Shown piece after piece: positions 16,920-25,267 of a DNA stretch of 64,000 bases (the stretch's first letter is position 1; the number at the start of each line of letters is the position of its first letter). Location: assembly GCF_023498005.1 (NCBI RefSeq), contig NZ_CP097289.1, positions 9,300,001 through 9,364,000 of the forward strand, in the 5' to 3' direction. Source of the stretch: Streptomyces durmitorensis. Lineage in GTDB: Bacteria; Actinomycetota; Actinomycetes; Streptomycetales; Streptomycetaceae. The translations under genes were made by a program, and so were the position numbers. The notes under the pieces were generated by a model. The model was not told the DNA's origin and made no database searches. It worked only from the letters and a program-made list of their open reading frames with translations.

Positions 16920-18008
16920 ATGACTGAGACTGAGATCGAGACGAATGAGCAGGACGTTGACGTGCTGGTGGTCGGGGGCGGCGCGGCGGGTCTTTCGGCC
17001 GCGTTGACCCTGGCCCGTGCGAGGCGCTCGGTCCTGGTGGTCGACTCCGGGGAGCCCCGCAACGCTCCCGCCGACGGGGTGCACGGGTTCCTCTCCCGTG
17101 AGGGCCTCGCGCCGGGCGAACTGCTGCGGATCGGCAGGGAGGAGGTCACCGGGTACGGCGGGCGGATCGTGTCGGACCTGGTGACGGCCGTCCGCAGGGT
17201 CGGCGAGCGCTTCGTGGTGGAGACCGCGGGCGGCCGCAGCCACGGCGCGCGACGCCTGCTGGTGACGACGGGGCTCGTCGATGAGCTGCCCGATGTGCCC
17301 GGCCTGCGCGAGCGGTGGGGCCGTGACGTCCTGCACTGCCCGTACTGCCACGGCTGGGAGGTGCGCGACGAGCCGATCGGCGTCCTGGCGACCGGTCCGA
17401 TGGCGGTGCACCAGGCGCTCCTGTTCCGCCAGTGGTCGCCGGACGTGACCCTGTTCCTGCACACCGCGGGCGAGCTGACCGGGGAGCAGTGGGAGCAACT
17501 GGCCGCCCGCGGCATCGCCGTGGTCGACGGCGAGGTGGCCGGTCTCGACGTCGAGGCTGACCAGCTCTCCGGCGTACGGCTTGCCTCGGGCAGGAGCATC
17601 CCGGTGCGGGCTCTGGCCGTGGCACCGCGGTTCGAGGCGCGCGGCGCGGTGCTCGCGGGGCTCGGCCTGACCGGTGTGAACCACCCGATGGGCGTGGGTA
17701 GTTACGTGGAGTCGGACACGACCGGCCGCACGGACGCCCCGGGGGTGTGGGTCGCGGGAAACGTCACCGACCTTGTGGCCGGAGTCATGGTGTCCGCAGC
17801 CTCCGGCATGGCGGCCGCGACAGCGATCAACGCCGATCTCGTGGCCGACGACACGAGGGCGGCCGTGGCGGCGCGGCGCGGCGCAGGGCCCTTCAGCCCG
17901 GCCGCGGAAGCCGCCAACTGCCAGCAGGTACTGGGGGAGCGGCGGCACGGGATCGAGTCAGTCCTGGCCGGTGACGAGGTGGGCCGTCGCGAGGCCAAGG
18001 GGCGGTGA
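16920..18008 (+). CDS. Thioredoxin-reductase-like FAD/NAD(P) oxidoreductase
   Basis: 362 aa. FAD-binding GGGAAGLSAALTLARA near residue 16, the redox pair CPYC followed by HGWEV near residue 140, and the closing FAD motif TDAPGVWVAGNVTD. These features match low-molecular-weight thioredoxin-reductase-like proteins of actinobacteria. The pyridine-nucleotide motif between them is degenerate (GVLATGPMAVHQALLF lacks the normal GxGxxA), so its reductant may differ from NADPH. There is a C-terminal extension of about 45 residues beyond the usual end. It lies alone between glycan genes and a small membrane protein. Substrate unknown. Confidence 0.82.
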   Translation: MTETEIETNEQDVDVLVVGGGAAGLSAALTLARARRSVLVVDSGEPRNAPADGVHGFLSREGLAPGELLRIGREEVTGYGGRIVSDLVTAVRRVGERFVVETAGGRSHGARRLLVTTGLVDELPDVPGLRERWGRDVLHCPYCHGWEVRDEPIGVLATGPMAVHQALLFRQWSPDVTLFLHTAGELTGEQWEQLAARGIAVVDGEVAGLDVEADQLSGVRLASGRSIPVRALAVAPRFEARGAVLAGLGLTGVNHPMGVGSYVESDTTGRTDAPGVWVAGNVTDLVAGVMVSAASGMAAATAINADLVADDTRAAVAARRGAGPFSPAAEAANCQQVLGERRHGIESVLAGDEVGRREAKGR

Positions 18009-18153
18009 GGGGCCGGATGGAGGGTCCGCACCGCAGGTGGCGCTATCCCGTTAAAGGCTGTCATTAATGCCACTGGGAGGTGGCCGCAGGCCCGGATAAC
18101 TTCGGCGGTGATCCCGGCACTGACCGGGCGCGCGCCACCGCTGAAGGAACTCC

Positions 18154-18576
18154 ATGCAGGTCATGACCTATGTCGCACCGGTACTGATCGGCGTCCTGTA
18201 CGCCCTCGTCATGTCCCTGATCCGCGAACCGAACCGGCGCCGATTCAACGCGATCATGGTGGCCGGTGCGGGAGCGGCCTACCTGAGCGGCGGCGGATTC
18301 GGAGGCTGGGAGTTCCTCTTCACCGCCGCCGTCACGTACTGCGCCTACCGGGGCCTGGAATCCTGGACGTTCATCGGCATCGGCTGGCTGCTCCACACCG
18401 GTTGGGACCTGCTCCACCACATCAAGGGCAACCCGATCATCCCCTTCGCCCACGACTCGTCCCTCGGCTGCGCCATCTGCGATCCCGTCATCGCGCTCTG
18501 GTGCCTGCGCGGCGGCCCCTCGCTGATGGGACTCGTCCGCGGCCGCCGGGTCGAAGACCACGCGGCCGAGCTGTGA
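18154..18576 (+). CDS. Small membrane protein (DUF6010-like)
   Basis: 140 aa with about four predicted membrane helices (VAPVLIGVLYALVMSLI; a Gly-rich second helix; FLFTAAVTYCAYRG; FIGIGWLLHTGWDLLHH) and a conserved-looking GWDLLHH and CAICDP. I recognise it as resembling DUF6010 proteins, which have no known function. GAAGGAAC precedes the ATG by 5 nt. It stands alone with no operon partner. Confidence 0.75.
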   Translation: MQVMTYVAPVLIGVLYALVMSLIREPNRRRFNAIMVAGAGAAYLSGGGFGGWEFLFTAAVTYCAYRGLESWTFIGIGWLLHTGWDLLHHIKGNPIIPFAHDSSLGCAICDPVIALWCLRGGPSLMGLVRGRRVEDHAAEL

Positions 18577-18732
18577 GGGCAGTTGCGACGCTGTGACCGG
18601 TTTTATCGGATTCCGTTACGCGCTCTCCGGGTGATCGCAATGTCGGGTGCATACGTTTATGTTCCTCATTGTGCGGCTCGTCGCACGACGAGGGCCGCGT
18701 ACTGACCGACGACCAAGGGGATCACTGCCGTT

Positions 18733-19152
18733 ATGCGAAACATCCGCCGCCACAGCCTTCTGCGCACCGCCGCCGTCTCCGCCATCGCCGGATCGGTCCT
18801 GCTGATTCCCGCCACCGCCGCGCTCGCCGCCGGGTCGGGCCCGGAGCCCGTCCCCGCGCAGGCGGCCGCCAAGCCCGCCCCGGCCACGCTCACGGCGAAG
18901 GCGTCCGTCTCCCACGTCCGTGCCTGGCAGGAGCTGCGCATCACGGGCAAGGCGACCGGGCTCAAGGCCGGCAGCAAGGTGACCCTGCAGCAGAAGCAGC
19001 ACGGGGCGTGGAAGGCCCTGCCCGCCAGCACGGTCACCAACAAGTCCGGGAGCTACGGCCTGCGCGCCAAGCTCGGCCTCAAGGGCAAGAACGAACTGCG
19101 CGTCGCCAGCGGCGCGACGGTCTCGCCGGTCGTCAAGGTGACCGTGAGCTGA
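18733..19152 (+). CDS. Secreted beta-rich hypothetical protein
   Basis: 139 aa. Signal peptide to about residue 32 (LLRTAAVSAIAGSVLLIPATAALA), an Ala/Pro linker, then one domain of about 85 residues with the alternating pattern of an immunoglobulin-like fold (ASVSHVRAWQELRITGKATG, VTLQQKQHGAWKAL, GLKGKNELRVASG). Similar small secreted Ig-like proteins are common in Streptomyces without known roles. AAGGGG lies 11 nt before the ATG. Confidence 0.75.
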   Translation: MRNIRRHSLLRTAAVSAIAGSVLLIPATAALAAGSGPEPVPAQAAAKPAPATLTAKASVSHVRAWQELRITGKATGLKAGSKVTLQQKQHGAWKALPASTVTNKSGSYGLRAKLGLKGKNELRVASGATVSPVVKVTVS

Positions 19153-19192
19153 CCCGCGTCGGGCCTTGGCTCGCGCCCGGGGCCGTGCCGCG

Positions 19193-20086
19193 TCAGGCCT
19201 CGGGTGCGCGCACGACGAGCAGGTAGTAGTCCATGTGGTCGCGGCAGAAGGAGCGGTAGGGAGCCATGAGCGGATCGGTGTGGGCCAGGGCCTCCTTGCC
19301 GAACCGCTCCTCGATCTCGCCGCGCCGGTCCTCGTAGAGCACGCACATGAGCTCGCCGCACAGGGCCGCGTTCGCGGTCATGTCGCGCACGGACTCCACA
19401 TGGAAGCCCGCCTGTTGGAGTTCGCCGACGAGCGTGGCGAAGGGGGTGAGCGGGGGACAGGTCCACATCCGCGTATAGGCCGCCACTTCCTCGGCGGTGG
19501 GGCTGCCGCGCAGGGCGAACTCCGTGAACAGGAAACGCCCGCCGGGACGCAGCACCCGCAGGGCCTCACGGAGCCCTGCGGGCCGGTCCGAGAAGTGGGG
19601 GACGCAGTCGATGGACCACGCGGCGTCGAAGGCCGCGTCCGCGTAGTCCAGTCGCATGGCGTTGCCGTAGGCGAAGTCCACCCGCTCGGCGAGGCCCGGG
19701 GCCGACCGGCCCCGGGCCTTGAGGTGCTCCTGGCACCGGGCGAGCTGGCTCTTGCTGACGTTGATCCCGGTGACGCGGGCGCCGGTGCGCTCCGCCAGGC
19801 GGACGGCCGGGCCGCCGGTGCCGCAGCCGATGTCGAGAAGGTGCTCGTGGGGCGCCAAGTCGATGGTGTCGACGAGGAATTCGGTCTGCCGGTCCTGGGC
19901 GAGGTCGGCCAGCGCGGTCAGCGTGGTGACGGGCGGGTGCTCGCCGTGCGGCGCGTACATGCCGATGTGCACGGCGGTGGAGCCGAGCGTCAGGGCGAGC
20001 ATGTCGCCGAACTGGTCGTACATCGCGCCGACTTCTTCGGGGGTGGGCGCCGTCGTGCCGCGTGCGCCGGTGTCTTCCACGGTCAT
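19193..20086 (-). CDS. Class I SAM-dependent methyltransferase
   Basis: 297 aa. Motif I LLDIGCGTGGPAVRLAE near residue 70, WSIDCVPHFSDR as motif II/post-II and [17 protein letters not shown] as motif III. The pattern, including GINVSKSQL, resembles small-molecule O- or N-methyltransferases of secondary metabolism (tocopherol-, sarcosine- or sugar-methyltransferase-like). I use ATG 20086, preceded by AAGGGATG; a longer frame to 20188 crosses a repetitive stretch and is unlikely coding. It has no biosynthetic neighbours, so its substrate cannot be inferred. Confidence 0.85.
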   Translation of the reverse strand: MTVEDTGARGTTAPTPEEVGAMYDQFGDMLALTLGSTAVHIGMYAPHGEHPPVTTLTALADLAQDRQTEFLVDTIDLAPHEHLLDIGCGTGGPAVRLAERTGARVTGINVSKSQLARCQEHLKARGRSAPGLAERVDFAYGNAMRLDYADAAFDAAWSIDCVPHFSDRPAGLREALRVLRPGGRFLFTEFALRGSPTAEEVAAYTRMWTCPPLTPFATLVGELQQAGFHVESVRDMTANAALCGELMCVLYEDRRGEIEERFGKEALAHTDPLMAPYRSFCRDHMDYYLLVVRAPEA

Positions 20087-20176
20087 GGGTGCATCCCTTT
20101 CAGCGACGTGCGGTCGGTCGTCAAGGAATCGCGCTCGATGAGTTCGAGAAGTTCGACAGGGCGTGCTCGATCGAGA

Positions 20177-20204
20177 AGGCGTGCTCAAGAAGGCGTGCTC
20201 AAGA
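20177..20204 (+). repeat. 14-bp tandem repeat
   Basis: AGGCGTGCTCAAGA occurs twice in direct succession (20177-20190, 20191-20204), with partial copies before and after. It lies in the leader/promoter region of the methyltransferase on the opposite strand. Nothing else is evident in the 242-bp gap from 20087 to 20328. Confidence 0.7.
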
Positions 20205-20328
20205 AGGCGGTGCAGAAGCGTGCGCGGTACGCGCCGGACGCTGGGACGCTAGCACCGGGAGCCGTCACGGTGGAGCCCCGAAAGCGCCAAGCAGCTCTGC
20301 GGCTCAGCTGCCGGGCGCCCGGTGACGG

Positions 20329-20619
20329 TCAGTCGCGCTCGGCGCGCTCCTGAGGTGCGGCGGAGCCCTCGGCCTCGGCGTGCGCGTCGACCTGGCGCCC
20401 CACCTCACGCGCCTCGTCGGTCAGCATCCGCAGTCTGGCCTCGGCCTGATCCGCGCGGGCCTGGAGACGTGCGGTGTCGTCGGCGATGACCCGGCAGGCC
20501 ATATCCATCGCGGCGTCGACGTCCTCGGCGGAACCGCGCTCCGCCAGCTCCTCCAGTGCGTTCTTGACGGCGGCGATGCCGCCGCGGTGGTGGATGTCGT
20601 TCCAGAACTCATAGTCCAT
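20329..20619 (-). CDS. Small coiled-coil hypothetical protein
   Basis: 96 aa, highly charged. Residues about 15-85 are predicted helix with heptad character (AVKNALEELAERGSAEDVD, ARLQARADQAEARLRMLTDE), which suggests a coiled coil. I do not recognise a family. It is cytosolic (no signal or membrane segment) and stands alone between the methyltransferase and an MFS gene. Codon usage is like its neighbours, which supports it being real. Confidence 0.6.
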   Translation of the reverse strand: MDYEFWNDIHHRGGIAAVKNALEELAERGSAEDVDAAMDMACRVIADDTARLQARADQAEARLRMLTDEAREVGRQVDAHAEAEGSAAPQERAERD

Positions 20620-20818
20620 CCGGGCAGTTTGCCGGATAGGGCACCGCGGTGCGAAACGCGGCCGCGATCCGGGCCTCGCCCTTCTCGTGATCCGGGCCCA
20701 CCCCTCCCGGAGGCCACCCGTGATAGAAAGTGGGACGTTCGTTCAAGTTTTTCGTGATGTGCTGCGGAGGCCCGAATGCGCCACTTCCTGCTGCCCGGAA
20801 ACGACCGAGGAGCCCTCG

Positions 20819-22114
20819 ATGGCTAACCCGTACCGCGCACTGTTCTCCGCACCGGGGGCGAAGGGCTTCTCCGCGGCCGGGCTGCTCGCACGCCTGCCGC
20901 TGCCGATGACCCACATGGGCATCCTCACGATGCTGTCCGAGCTGCGCGGCGAGTACGCGCTTGCGGGCGCCGTCGCCGGGACGTTCACGCTGTCCATGGC
21001 CCTGATAGGTCCTCAGATATCCCGTGTGGTCGACTGGTTGGGGCAGGGGCGCGTCCTGCTCCCGGCCACCGGTGTCAGCGTCGCCGCGCTGGGCGGGCTG
21101 CTCCTGTGCGCGTACTACGGCGCGCCCGTGTGGACCCTCTTCGTCTTCGCGTTCCTGGCCGGGTTCATGCCGAGCATGGGTGCGATGGTCAGAGCCCGCT
21201 GGACCCACCTGTACCGCGGCTCGCCGCGGCTCAACGCCGCGTACTCCCTGGAATCCGTGGTCGACGAGCTCACCTACATCATCGGGCCCGCCATCGCCGT
21301 CGTCCTCGGCACGGCCCTCTTCCCCGAAGCGGGGCCGATGGTCGCCGCGGTGCTGCTCGTCGTGGGCGTACTGCTCTTCGTCCCGCAGAAGCGCACCGAA
21401 CCTCCCGTGCAGCCGCAGGCCGACGGTGCGGGGCGGTCGGCGATCCGGTCGGGCTCGCTCCTCGCGATGGCGCTCACCCTGCTGTTCGGCGGCGCCATCG
21501 CAGGGACCGTCGACACGATGGGGCTCGCCTTCGCCCAGGAGCAGGGGCAGAAGGAGGCAGCGGGGATCGTCTTCGCCGTGTACGCCGTCGGGTCCGCCGT
21601 CTCGGGACTGACCTTCGGGGCACTGAAGTTGAGCGTGCCGCTCCCGAGACTCCTCGTGATCGGGGTGGCGGGCACGGCCCTGACGACGCTGCCGTTCCTC
21701 GTCGTGAACAGCATCGCGACCCTGTCCGCCGCGGTCTTCCTCGCCGGCGTGTTCTTCGCGCCGACCATGGTCACCATCATGGGCATCGTCGAGAGGCTCA
21801 CCCCCGCGGCCCGGCTCACCGAAGGAATGACCTGGATGATCGCGGGCCTGCAGATCGGCGTGGCGCTCGGCGCCGCCGCCTCGGGGCAGGTCGTGGACTC
21901 CTTCGGTACCCGCGCCGGCTTCACCGTGTCCTTGGCCATGGGCGCCCTCGCGCTCCTGACGACCCTGCTCAGCTACCGGCACGTGAGTGCGGAGACGGCG
22001 CGGGCGGTCGGCAGGGAGGAGGTCACGAGGGGGCCCGACCGGCCAGGTATCGTCGCGGAGACCGTCACCGGACAGGAGTCGCACACTGAACGAGCCGATC
22101 ACCGACGGCCGTAG
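20819..22114 (+). CDS. MFS transporter
   Basis: 431 aa with about 12 hydrophobic helices split by a central charged loop near residues 195-215, the normal major-facilitator layout. R-ARWTHLYRGSPRLNAAYSLESVVDEL resembles the loop of the small-molecule efflux group (YfcJ/arabinose-efflux type). It likely exports drugs or metabolites. GGAG precedes ATG 20819. It overlaps the downstream TetR gene, which probably represses it; transport substrate unknown. Confidence 0.85.
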   Translation: MANPYRALFSAPGAKGFSAAGLLARLPLPMTHMGILTMLSELRGEYALAGAVAGTFTLSMALIGPQISRVVDWLGQGRVLLPATGVSVAALGGLLLCAYYGAPVWTLFVFAFLAGFMPSMGAMVRARWTHLYRGSPRLNAAYSLESVVDELTYIIGPAIAVVLGTALFPEAGPMVAAVLLVVGVLLFVPQKRTEPPVQPQADGAGRSAIRSGSLLAMALTLLFGGAIAGTVDTMGLAFAQEQGQKEAAGIVFAVYAVGSAVSGLTFGALKLSVPLPRLLVIGVAGTALTTLPFLVVNSIATLSAAVFLAGVFFAPTMVTIMGIVERLTPAARLTEGMTWMIAGLQIGVALGAAASGQVVDSFGTRAGFTVSLAMGALALLTTLLSYRHVSAETARAVGREEVTRGPDRPGIVAETVTGQESHTERADHRRP

Positions 22115-22664
22115 GGCCAAGGGCGAACGCCGTCGGCGCGAACTGATCGAGGCCACCTTGCGCGTGATCGCGCGGGACGGCGCCTCCGGGGTGACGCACC
22201 GCAAGGTGGCCCGCGAGGCGGACCTGCCGACGACCGCGAGCACGTACTACTTCGAGAGCATCGACGCCTTGCTGACCGCGGCGCTCACGTCCTGCATGTA
22301 CGAGGACGCCGAGCGCCTGCGGTGGCTGATCGAGGCACCCGGCGACGGCACCGACAAGCGCGGCGCACTCGCCCGCCTGATGGCCGACCTGCTCACGGCC
22401 CCCGGGCGGCTGCTCGCGGAGTTCGAGCTGTGCCTGCTCGCCTCGCGCAGGCCCGATCTGCGCGGGCCGACACGGCACTGGGCGGACACCCTGAGCGCCT
22501 TCGCCCGGCTCTTCACCGACGACCCGTTGCGCGTCAGGCTCTTCGCCAACGCCTACGACGGCATGCTTCTGCAAGCGCTCCTCGCGGACGCGCCCGTCAC
22601 GGCCGACGAGTTCGAGGCCATGCTGCGCGAACTGCTCCCCGGGGACGCCGGGGCGGCGGCCTGA
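22086..22664 (+). CDS. TetR-family regulator with an apparent CTG start
   Basis: 192 aa: HTH in residues about 13-60 (RRRELIEATLRVIARDGASGVTHRKVAREADLPTTASTYYFESIDALL) and a helical C-terminal domain. No ATG, GTG or TTG occurs in frame between GTG 21987, deep in the MFS gene, and the HTH. AGGAG stands 7 nt before the CTG at 22086, so I favour that rare start; it yields a normal TetR length, whereas 21987 would add 33 Arg-rich residues. It overlaps the MFS gene by 29 bp and is presumably coupled to and represses it. Confidence 0.75.
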   Translation: MNEPITDGRRAKGERRRRELIEATLRVIARDGASGVTHRKVAREADLPTTASTYYFESIDALLTAALTSCMYEDAERLRWLIEAPGDGTDKRGALARLMADLLTAPGRLLAEFELCLLASRRPDLRGPTRHWADTLSAFARLFTDDPLRVRLFANAYDGMLLQALLADAPVTADEFEAMLRELLPGDAGAAA

Positions 22665-22680
22665 GCCCGGACCCCGCGCG

Positions 22681-23088
22681 CTAGCCCAGGCTCCGCAGTA
22701 CCTCGCGGCAGGCAGTGGCCGCGCGGTCGGTGGCCTCGGAGCACAGGCGGCAGTGCTCGTGCTGCGGCGCGTGCTGGGCGCACAGCTCATGACTGTGCTC
22801 GCAGGCCATCACGCACGCCTCCAACTGCGCGGCGAGCAGCGCGTGATCGGCGTCCGTGCCGCGCGTCAGGACCCGCCGCGTGGCGCAGGCCACGTCGGCG
22901 CAGTTGAGGTCGCGGTTGATGGCGGCCCGCAGCTCATCGGCCTCCTTCTCGGCGAGCATGCCGACCGCGCAGGCGGTCACGGCAAGTTCGCACGCGGAGA
23001 GGGCGTCGGCGGCGGTGGCCAGGGTCTGGTTGTCGAGGTGGTCGGCACGGGAGGCAAGGCTGTCGAACAACTCGCGCGTCTGGAGCAT
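22681..23088 (-). CDS. Four-helix-bundle copper-binding protein (DUF326/Csp-like)
   Basis: 135 aa, all helical, with ten cysteines, mostly in CxxxC-like spacings (SACELAVTAC, LNCADVAC, EACVMACEHSHELC, EHCRLC), plus a His-rich stretch. This is the pattern of DUF326 cysteine-rich four-helix proteins; characterised relatives (Csp1, Csp3) store Cu(I) inside the bundle. There is no signal peptide, so it would act in the cytosol. It is divergent from a PepSY membrane protein across a gap with paired palindromes, and near other metal genes, which supports a copper role. Confidence 0.88.
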   Translation of the reverse strand: MLQTRELFDSLASRADHLDNQTLATAADALSACELAVTACAVGMLAEKEADELRAAINRDLNCADVACATRRVLTRGTDADHALLAAQLEACVMACEHSHELCAQHAPQHEHCRLCSEATDRAATACREVLRSLG

Positions 23089-23255
23089 CGCGTCTCCAAC
23101 GGAGTCTTGAGGGGCCCCGGTTCCGGGGGTTCCCGGACCTGAGGACTCCCGGGCTCTCGACGCTAGTCCTGCCCTCGCCGCCGGTGAAGGGTGCGGGGCG
23201 CGCCGATCGCGGCGCGTGACCGTCCGCCGGATCCTCCCCGTCGACCCGGGTCGCC

Positions 23256-23290
23256 CACACCAGTCGGTGTGACGCACACCGATCGGTGTG
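23256..23290. promoter_or_regulatory. Two tandem palindromic operators between csp-like and PepSY genes
   Basis: CACACCAGTCGGTGTG (23256-23271) and CACACCGATCGGTGTG (23275-23290, a perfect 16-bp palindrome) have centres 19 bp apart, nearly two helical turns. They lie in the 321-bp divergent gap 23089-23409, which otherwise holds no gene. They do not match CsoR, CueR or Zur sites that I know. They probably bind a dimeric repressor controlling both genes. Confidence 0.65.
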
Positions 23291-23409
23291 GCGCGCATCA
23301 CACGATTCATGGCCGTTGCCGGGAACTCATGTGCCTCTCCGGCCGACTCCTGCACCGGCCCGCCCGCTGCGGCCGCTCCGCACCACCCCTTCATCCAGGA
23401 GAGCAGCTC

Positions 23410-24819
23410 ATGTCCGCCGAACCCACACTCCTCGCCCCGGACGACGGGCAGGAGACCCAGGAGGCACAGCCCTCCGCAGGACGGTCCGGATGGGCGTCGC
23501 TGCGTCCGCTCGTGCTGCGACTGCACTTCTACGCCGGGGTGCTCATCGCACCCTTCCTGCTCGTCGCCGCCACCACGGGACTCCTGTACGCCTGCTCGTA
23601 CCAGGCCGAGAAGATCGTGTACTCCCACGAACTGCGCGTCCCCGTGGGCGAGAACAAGACCGAGCTGCCGCTCTCGAAACAGGTGGCCGCCGCCCGCAAG
23701 GCGCACCCCGAGGGCACGGTCAGCGCGGTACGGCCCTCGCCGGAGGAGGGCGCGACCACCCGCGTGCTCCTGTCCGGAGCGCCGGGCGTGGACGCCGACC
23801 GCACGCTCGCCGTATTCGTGAACCCGTACAACGGCGAAGTGCGCGGCGCCCTGGAGCAGTACGGCTCCACCGGCGCGCTGCCGCTGCGCACCTGGATCGA
23901 CGAGCTCCACCGCGATCTGCACCTGGGCGAGAGCGGCCGGCTCTACAGCGAACTCGCCGCCAGCTGGCTGTGGGTGATCGCGGGCGGCGGTCTCGTGCTG
24001 TGGTTCGCGCGGCGGCGGTCCCAGCGCAAGCTGCGCGGGACGACCGGCCGTCGGCGCACGCTCTCGCTGCACGGCTCGGTGGGTGTGTGGGCCGCCGTCG
24101 GGCTGATCTTCCTGTCGGCGACGGGTCTTACCTGGTCGACGTATGCCGGACAGAGCGTCGGTGATCTGCGCGAGGCCATCGGGCAGACCACGCCGGCGCT
24201 GACCGCGAGCGCCGGCGGCGGGGAGCACGCGGGGCACGGCGGATCGGGCTCGTCCGGCGCGACGGGCGGTGACGCTGCCGGGCTCGACGCCGTCCTGGAG
24301 GCGGCCCGTGCCGAGGGGCTCTCCAACCCGGTCGAGGTCGTGCCGCCCGCCGACGCGTCGTCCGCGTACGTCGTGAGGCAGATCCAGCGCAGCTGGCCCG
24401 AGAAGCAGGACTCCGTAGCCGTCGACCCGGCGACCGGCGAGGTCACCGAAGTGCTGCGGTTCGCCGATTACCCCGTGCTCGCCAAGCTGACCCGCTGGGG
24501 CATCGACGCGCACACCGGCACGCTGTTCGGTCTTGTCAACCAGATCGCCCTCGCCGTTCTCGCCCTCGGCCTGATCCTGATGATCGTGTGGGGATACCGC
24601 ATGTGGTGGCAGCGCGGGCGCGGCAGCTCCTTCGGGCGCCCGCTGCCGCGCGGTGCGTGGCAACACGTACCGGCGCATGTCCTGGTCCCGTTGATGGCGG
24701 CGATCGCCGCGCTCGGCTACTTCGTGCCGCTGCTCGGCATCCCGTTGGCGGCCTTTCTCGCCGTGGACATCGTCCTGGGGGAGATCGCCTACCGGCGCGG
24801 CAGGCGCACCTACGCCTGA
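23410..24819 (+). CDS. PepSY domain membrane protein
   Basis: 469 aa. PepSY-TM layout: a first helix with LRLHFYAGVLIAPFLLVAATTG (residues about 33-60), a periplasm-side PepSY domain, WIDELHRDLHLGESGRLYSELAASWLWV before helix 2, LHGSVGVWAAVGLIFLSATGLTW for helix 3, a Gly/His-rich loop, a second PepSY-like part and two C-terminal helices. The paired LH-F and LHGSVG histidines resemble those of haem- or iron-linked PepSY reductases. Such proteins are often found with metal-uptake or copper genes. GAG-rich RBS before ATG 23410. Confidence 0.85.
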   Translation: MSAEPTLLAPDDGQETQEAQPSAGRSGWASLRPLVLRLHFYAGVLIAPFLLVAATTGLLYACSYQAEKIVYSHELRVPVGENKTELPLSKQVAAARKAHPEGTVSAVRPSPEEGATTRVLLSGAPGVDADRTLAVFVNPYNGEVRGALEQYGSTGALPLRTWIDELHRDLHLGESGRLYSELAASWLWVIAGGGLVLWFARRRSQRKLRGTTGRRRTLSLHGSVGVWAAVGLIFLSATGLTWSTYAGQSVGDLREAIGQTTPALTASAGGGEHAGHGGSGSSGATGGDAAGLDAVLEAARAEGLSNPVEVVPPADASSAYVVRQIQRSWPEKQDSVAVDPATGEVTEVLRFADYPVLAKLTRWGIDAHTGTLFGLVNQIALAVLALGLILMIVWGYRMWWQRGRGSSFGRPLPRGAWQHVPAHVLVPLMAAIAALGYFVPLLGIPLAAFLAVDIVLGEIAYRRGRRTYA

Positions 24820-24840
24820 GGCCCGCTCGGGCGCCTTTGC

Positions 24841-25200
24841 TCAGTCGTGGGTGGCGGCCCCGCTGAGGTGGTGGTCGGCGAGGTTCAGGACCTCGTCGAC
24901 CACACGGCGCAGATGCCCGTCGGGCGGGCCGTAGATCATCCGTCGCCCCTCCTTGCGTACGGAGACGAGCCCGGCGAGGCGCAGTTTGGCCAGGTGTTGG
25001 CTGACCGCCGGGCGAGCCGCGCCGCACGCTGCGGTCAGGGTCGTGACATCCGCTTCGCCCGCGCCGAGGGTGTGCAGCAGGGCGAGCCGGGTGCGGTCGG
25101 CGAGGAGGCCGAGGACCTCGGCGGCATGGGCGAAGTGCTCGGTGCCCGGATCTTGCGGGTGCGCATCGTGCGCAGGTGATAGGTGCATGCGTGCGCTCAT
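24841..25200 (-). CDS. ArsR/SmtB-family regulator, probable metal sensor
   Basis: 119 aa from ATG 25200 (ATG 25188 also open). A winged helix spans LLADRTRLALLHTLG to KEGRRMIYG. The last helix (DGHLRRVVDEVLNLADHH) carries Asp, Glu and His residues where SmtB/CzrA-type sensors bind Zn or Co, though the spacing is not the canonical D-x-H-x10-H-xx-(E/H). The gene is divergent from a CDF exporter, the usual target of such sensors. A near-palindrome overlaps its start, indicating autoregulation. Confidence 0.82.
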   Translation of the reverse strand: MSARMHLSPAHDAHPQDPGTEHFAHAAEVLGLLADRTRLALLHTLGAGEADVTTLTAACGAARPAVSQHLAKLRLAGLVSVRKEGRRMIYGPPDGHLRRVVDEVLNLADHHLSGAATHD

Positions 25201-25218
25201 ACGCACATAATGAGTGCG
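25192..25218. promoter_or_regulatory. SmtB-type operator between arsR and CDF genes
   Basis: TGCGCTCAT (25192-25200) and ATGAGTGCG (25210-25218) form a 7-of-9 inverted repeat with a 9-nt spacer. The TCAT/ATGA arms are like ArsR/SmtB metal-sensor sites. It overlaps the ATG at 25200. Confidence 0.55.
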
Positions 25219-25267
25219 GGCGCCCAGCGGTGTCCACTCTCCCGTCCCGCGTCGGAAGGCCGTACTC

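Noticed and set aside
20177..20204. Short tandem repeats considered as a CRISPR fragment
   Set aside because: No spacers, unit only 14 bp, two copies.
20609..22243. 544-aa frame antisense to the MFS gene
   Set aside because: Highly charged low-complexity shadow; the MFS frame has clear helices.
24819..24838. Weak bulged hairpin after the PepSY gene as terminator
   Set aside because: Only about six pairs with a bulge and overlapping the stop codon.
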